A stretch of DNA of 7,344 nt from Desulfobulbaceae bacterium (GTDB lineage Bacteria; Desulfobacterota; Desulfobulbia; Desulfobulbales; SURF-16), in NCBI GenBank assembly GCA_021160685.1, contig JAGHCC010000384.1, positions 1-7,344 on the forward strand, written 5' to 3'. Below the pieces are notes generated by a model. That model worked only from the letters and a program-made list of their open reading frames with translations, was not told where the DNA came from and ran no database searches. Of the stretch, positions 5,478 through 7,344 are shown one piece after another; positions within the stretch are counted from its first letter, which is position 1; each line of letters starts with the position of its first letter. The position numbers were made by a program, and so were the translations under genes.

Positions 5478-6722
5478 ATGTTCAACATTTTCAAACTTGC
5501 CACCCGCAACCTGCAGCGCTACAGACGGCGAACCCTGCTCACCTCCATGCTCATCACCCTGGGTGTTGTGGCGGTGCTCCTTTTTATTTCCATATCCGGT
5601 TCCTTCAAGGCCATGATGATCGGCCAGATTACCGACTCCATGCTGGGTCATATCCAGGTCCACCGCAAGGGATATCTTGCCTCCATTGACAGCCTGCCCC
5701 TGGATCGTAACCTGAAAGGCAAACAGGTTGCCATGGTCAAGGAGATCCTTGACAAGAATGAGGCGGTTGAGGCCTATTCCATGCGAATCAAGCTTGGCGC
5801 TATGTTCAGCAACTTTACCGAAACAACAAATATCCGTTTAAACGCTGTTAATCCGGCTCAGGAGATGCAGACCGTCCCCATGCTTGTCGATCGAATCATC
5901 AAGGGCAAAAAGGAAGGACTCCTTGAAAAAGGGGAAATTCTTGTTCCCGAGCTTATTGCCAAAGGCATGAGGGTCAAAATCGGCGACACCATAGTCCTTG
6001 TGGCCACCAATAAAGATGGCTCGGTGAACGGCCAGCCTTTTATTGTTCGCGGTATCCTGGAAGGAATCTCCGGACCGGGTGGCCGGGACGGATTCATCCA
6101 TCTCCATGACGCCCGGACTCTTTTGCGGATTGAGGATAAGGAAATCAGTGAAATCGCCATCCGTCTGAAAAACATGAATCTTTTGGATAAGGTCTTTGCC
6201 GGGATAAAGGGGCAGCTTGGGCCCATAAAAAACAAGATGGACAAACCGGTCTTTGAAGTTCACACCTGGCAAAAATTGACTCCGTTTTTCAATATAGCCA
6301 GGATGATCGACCTGATGACCTTTTTTATCAAAATTATGCTGGTAGCCATTGTCCTGGTGAGCATCATGAATGTGATGGTCATGGCGGTGTATGAACGTAT
6401 CAATGAAATCGGCACTATTGCCGCCATTGGCACGGTACCGAACAAAATTCTCTCTCTTTTTGTGGTTGAGGGTTTTCTGCTCGGTATCTTCGGCACCTTT
6501 GTCGGCGTTGTCACCAGCCTTGCCGCCATTGCCTGGATGAATGCGGCCCAAATCAATTTTGATTTCGGCCGTCAGAAAGGGCTGCTGCTTGCACCAACCA
6601 TTAGCGCAGGTGACATCCTCACCGTCGCCGCCACTGTCATTGTCATTGCCGTCCTTGCCAGCCTGCAGCCTGCCTGGAAAGCGGCAAGAATGGATCCGAT
6701 AACGGCGCTCAGGCATGTGTGA
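5478..6722 (+). CDS. ABC transporter permease, MacB/LolC-E (FtsX domain) type
   Basis: 414 residues from ATG 5478, chosen because GAGG (5469-5472) precedes it by five bases and the protein starts in typical fashion (MFNIFKLATRNLQRYRRRT). The frame is open further upstream into the ATPase gene, but that part is unlike the family. Topology is the standard 4-TM MacB/LolE fold: TM1 at about 22-42, a large periplasmic domain (about 45-275), then TMs at about 283-305, 326-350 and 379-397. Between TM2 and TM3 lies YERINEIGTIAAIGT (305-319), the coupling helix that contacts the ATPase, and the end QPAWKAARMDPITALRHV is the classic MacB-type C-terminus. Only one permease is present, so a homodimer with two ATPases is expected. 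No periplasmic adaptor (MacA-like) or LolA-like gene is visible; the next gene is an exported NifX-like protein. Confidence 0.93.
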   Translation: MFNIFKLATRNLQRYRRRTLLTSMLITLGVVAVLLFISISGSFKAMMIGQITDSMLGHIQVHRKGYLASIDSLPLDRNLKGKQVAMVKEILDKNEAVEAYSMRIKLGAMFSNFTETTNIRLNAVNPAQEMQTVPMLVDRIIKGKKEGLLEKGEILVPELIAKGMRVKIGDTIVLVATNKDGSVNGQPFIVRGILEGISGPGGRDGFIHLHDARTLLRIEDKEISEIAIRLKNMNLLDKVFAGIKGQLGPIKNKMDKPVFEVHTWQKLTPFFNIARMIDLMTFFIKIMLVAIVLVSIMNVMVMAVYERINEIGTIAAIGTVPNKILSLFVVEGFLLGIFGTFVGVVTSLAAIAWMNAAQINFDFGRQKGLLLAPTISAGDILTVAATVIVIAVLASLQPAWKAARMDPITALRHV

Positions 6723-6747
6723 TAAATGAAAAACAAATGTCATTAAT

Positions 6748-6941
6748 TTAATTCTACTTTGGGAATCTACACCATTTTTATAAGGTGGGTTAAGCTTTGA
6801 GATATGCAATATTTTGTTGGGTTTTCGCCCTATACACACATATAGTATTTGCCAACACCTCAAACCCAACAAGATATGGTGCTTGATAAGATTTAACCCA
6901 ACCTACCCTGTGAATTAACATGTTTCCCAAAGTAGAATTAA
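6748..6941 (-). repeat. MITE-like palindromic element, copy 2, nested in an 18-bp inverted repeat
   Basis: Positions 6748-6904 read on the minus strand are the second copy of the 158-bp element at 4556-4713; the core is 6783-6904, with one terminal base lost (AGGTGGGTTAA instead of AGGTTGGGTTAA) and one change in the inner stem. The left flank TTAATTCTACTTTGGGAA (6748-6765) is matched perfectly in reverse complement by TTCCCAAAGTAGAATTAA at 6924-6941, so the whole 194-bp unit is a nested palindrome. Copy 1 has this flank only on its side facing the ABC genes. The unit fills the space between the permease stop and the NifX-like gene and is likely to act as a terminator in both directions. Confidence 0.85.
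6924..6941 (+). repeat. 18-base leader motif shared with the ABC ATPase gene
   Basis: TTCCCAAAGTAGAATTAA here and TTCCCAAAGCAGAATTAA at 4696-4713 differ at one base. Each is followed by an A-rich stretch, a ribosome binding site and a start codon (19-20 bases to the ATG). A third, inverted copy lies at 6748-6765 after the permease gene. This could be part of the mobile element or a shared leader/regulatory sequence. Confidence 0.7.
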
Positions 6942-6961
6942 GAAAAAAATGTGGAGAACCC

Positions 6962-7344
6962 ATGAGAAAAAGAAACGCATCAGCCATTTTCATTAGTTTT
7001 GTTTTATTTCTGCTCTTTGCCCTTGCCGCAGGAGCATCCGCCGCTGCAATGAAGATTGCCGTGGCATCGACGGGCCAGAAAAAAGACGCGGCCATTAACG
7101 AGCAGGCCGGGAGGACTCCCTTTTTTCTGATTTTCGATGATACAGGGAATTTTCTTGAGGCCCTGGAGAATCCCGCCAGGAATCAGTCCCGCCGAGCCGG
7201 ACCAAGCGCCGCTTTATTTCTTGCCGACAAGGCCGTGACACTTGTTATTGCCGGAGATTTCGGCGATAAAATGAAACAGGTTCTGGATGAGCATCATATT
7301 CAATATGTTGCAAAAACCGGGACTGCCTCCAGTGCTGTGAACAC
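6962..7344 (+). CDS. Exported NifX/NifB-type (FeMo-cofactor-binding-like) domain protein, 3' end outside window
   Basis: GGAG (6953-6956) precedes the ATG by five bases; 127 residues are visible and the frame is open at the edge. Residues 1-28 form a clear signal peptide: MRKRN, a hydrophobic core (ISFVLFLLFALAAG) and an ASA-AA cleavage-like end. The mature part begins MKIAVASTG and continues EQAGRTPFFLIFDDTG (47-62), LEALENPA (65-72), AGPSAALFLADKAVTLVIAG (79-98) and IQYVAKTGTASSAV (113-126), the full pattern of the dinitrogenase iron-molybdenum cofactor domain (NifX/NafY/NifB C-terminus family). Such domains bind Fe-S or Mo-Fe clusters and are usually cytoplasmic. Here the domain should lie in the periplasm or on a membrane. 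The usual HFGR is replaced by QAGR, and no cysteine occurs in the visible part. An internal ATG (residue 30) could give a cytoplasmic form, but it lacks a good ribosome binding site. Any C-terminal extension is out of view. Confidence 0.85.
   Translation, partial: MRKRNASAIFISFVLFLLFALAAGASAAAMKIAVASTGQKKDAAINEQAGRTPFFLIFDDTGNFLEALENPARNQSRRAGPSAALFLADKAVTLVIAGDFGDKMKQVLDEHHIQYVAKTGTASSAVN

Noticed and set aside
5838..6872. 344-codon open frame on the minus strand opposite the permease
   Set aside because: The translation is rich in His, Gly, Asp and Asn with no domain pattern and runs into the palindromic repeat; it is an antisense shadow of the permease.
7049..7344. Cytoplasmic NifX starting at the internal ATG
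   Set aside because: The upstream ATG has a well-placed GGAG and the 28 residues between form a textbook signal peptide.

Overview
The window most resembles a Gram-negative, probably anaerobic bacterium of the Desulfobacterota (old Deltaproteobacteria) type. That assignment is an inference from protein style only: an anaerobic ferrous-iron transporter, paired half-size DUF318-type permeases, a LolCDE/MacB-type ABC exporter, an exported NifX-like protein, and many small palindromic repeats between genes. No rRNA, tRNA or marker gene is present. Both window edges cut genes.

Layout. Positions 1-236 (minus strand) hold the N-terminal part of a membrane methyltransferase of the isoprenylcysteine/phospholipid methyltransferase type. 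Positions 237-781 are an AT-rich stretch with decayed minus-strand coding remnants, copies of a short dispersed repeat and possible promoter signals for the next operon. Positions 782-3251 are an overlapping ferrous-iron uptake operon: a FeoA-like protein with two FeoA domains, then FeoB with several departures from the usual motifs. Positions 3252-3537 are a structured intergenic region with another dispersed-repeat copy, a terminator-like hairpin that overlaps a competing helix, and a perfect 10-bp inverted repeat around a possible promoter. Positions 3538-4553 are two overlapping half-size permease genes of the ArsP_1/DUF318 type. Positions 4733-6722 are an ABC transporter ATPase and its FtsX/MacB-type permease. 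From 6962 off the right edge runs a NifX/NifB-like FeMo-cofactor-binding-type domain that carries a signal peptide.

The ABC transporter pair is bracketed by two inverted copies, about 92% identical, of a 158-bp palindromic MITE-like element (4556-4713 and 6748-6904). The second copy is itself enclosed by an 18-bp perfect inverted repeat.

How the genes may work together: FeoA and FeoB would import Fe2+. The permease pair, ABC exporter and exported NifX-like protein could form an envelope module that moves or binds a metal, metal complex or lipoprotein. All five downstream genes point the same way as feoAB, but palindromes and long gaps separate the groups, so several transcripts are likely. 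The shared metal theme rests on the family assignments of Feo and NifX. No sequence evidence ties the permeases or ABC transporter to a particular substrate.
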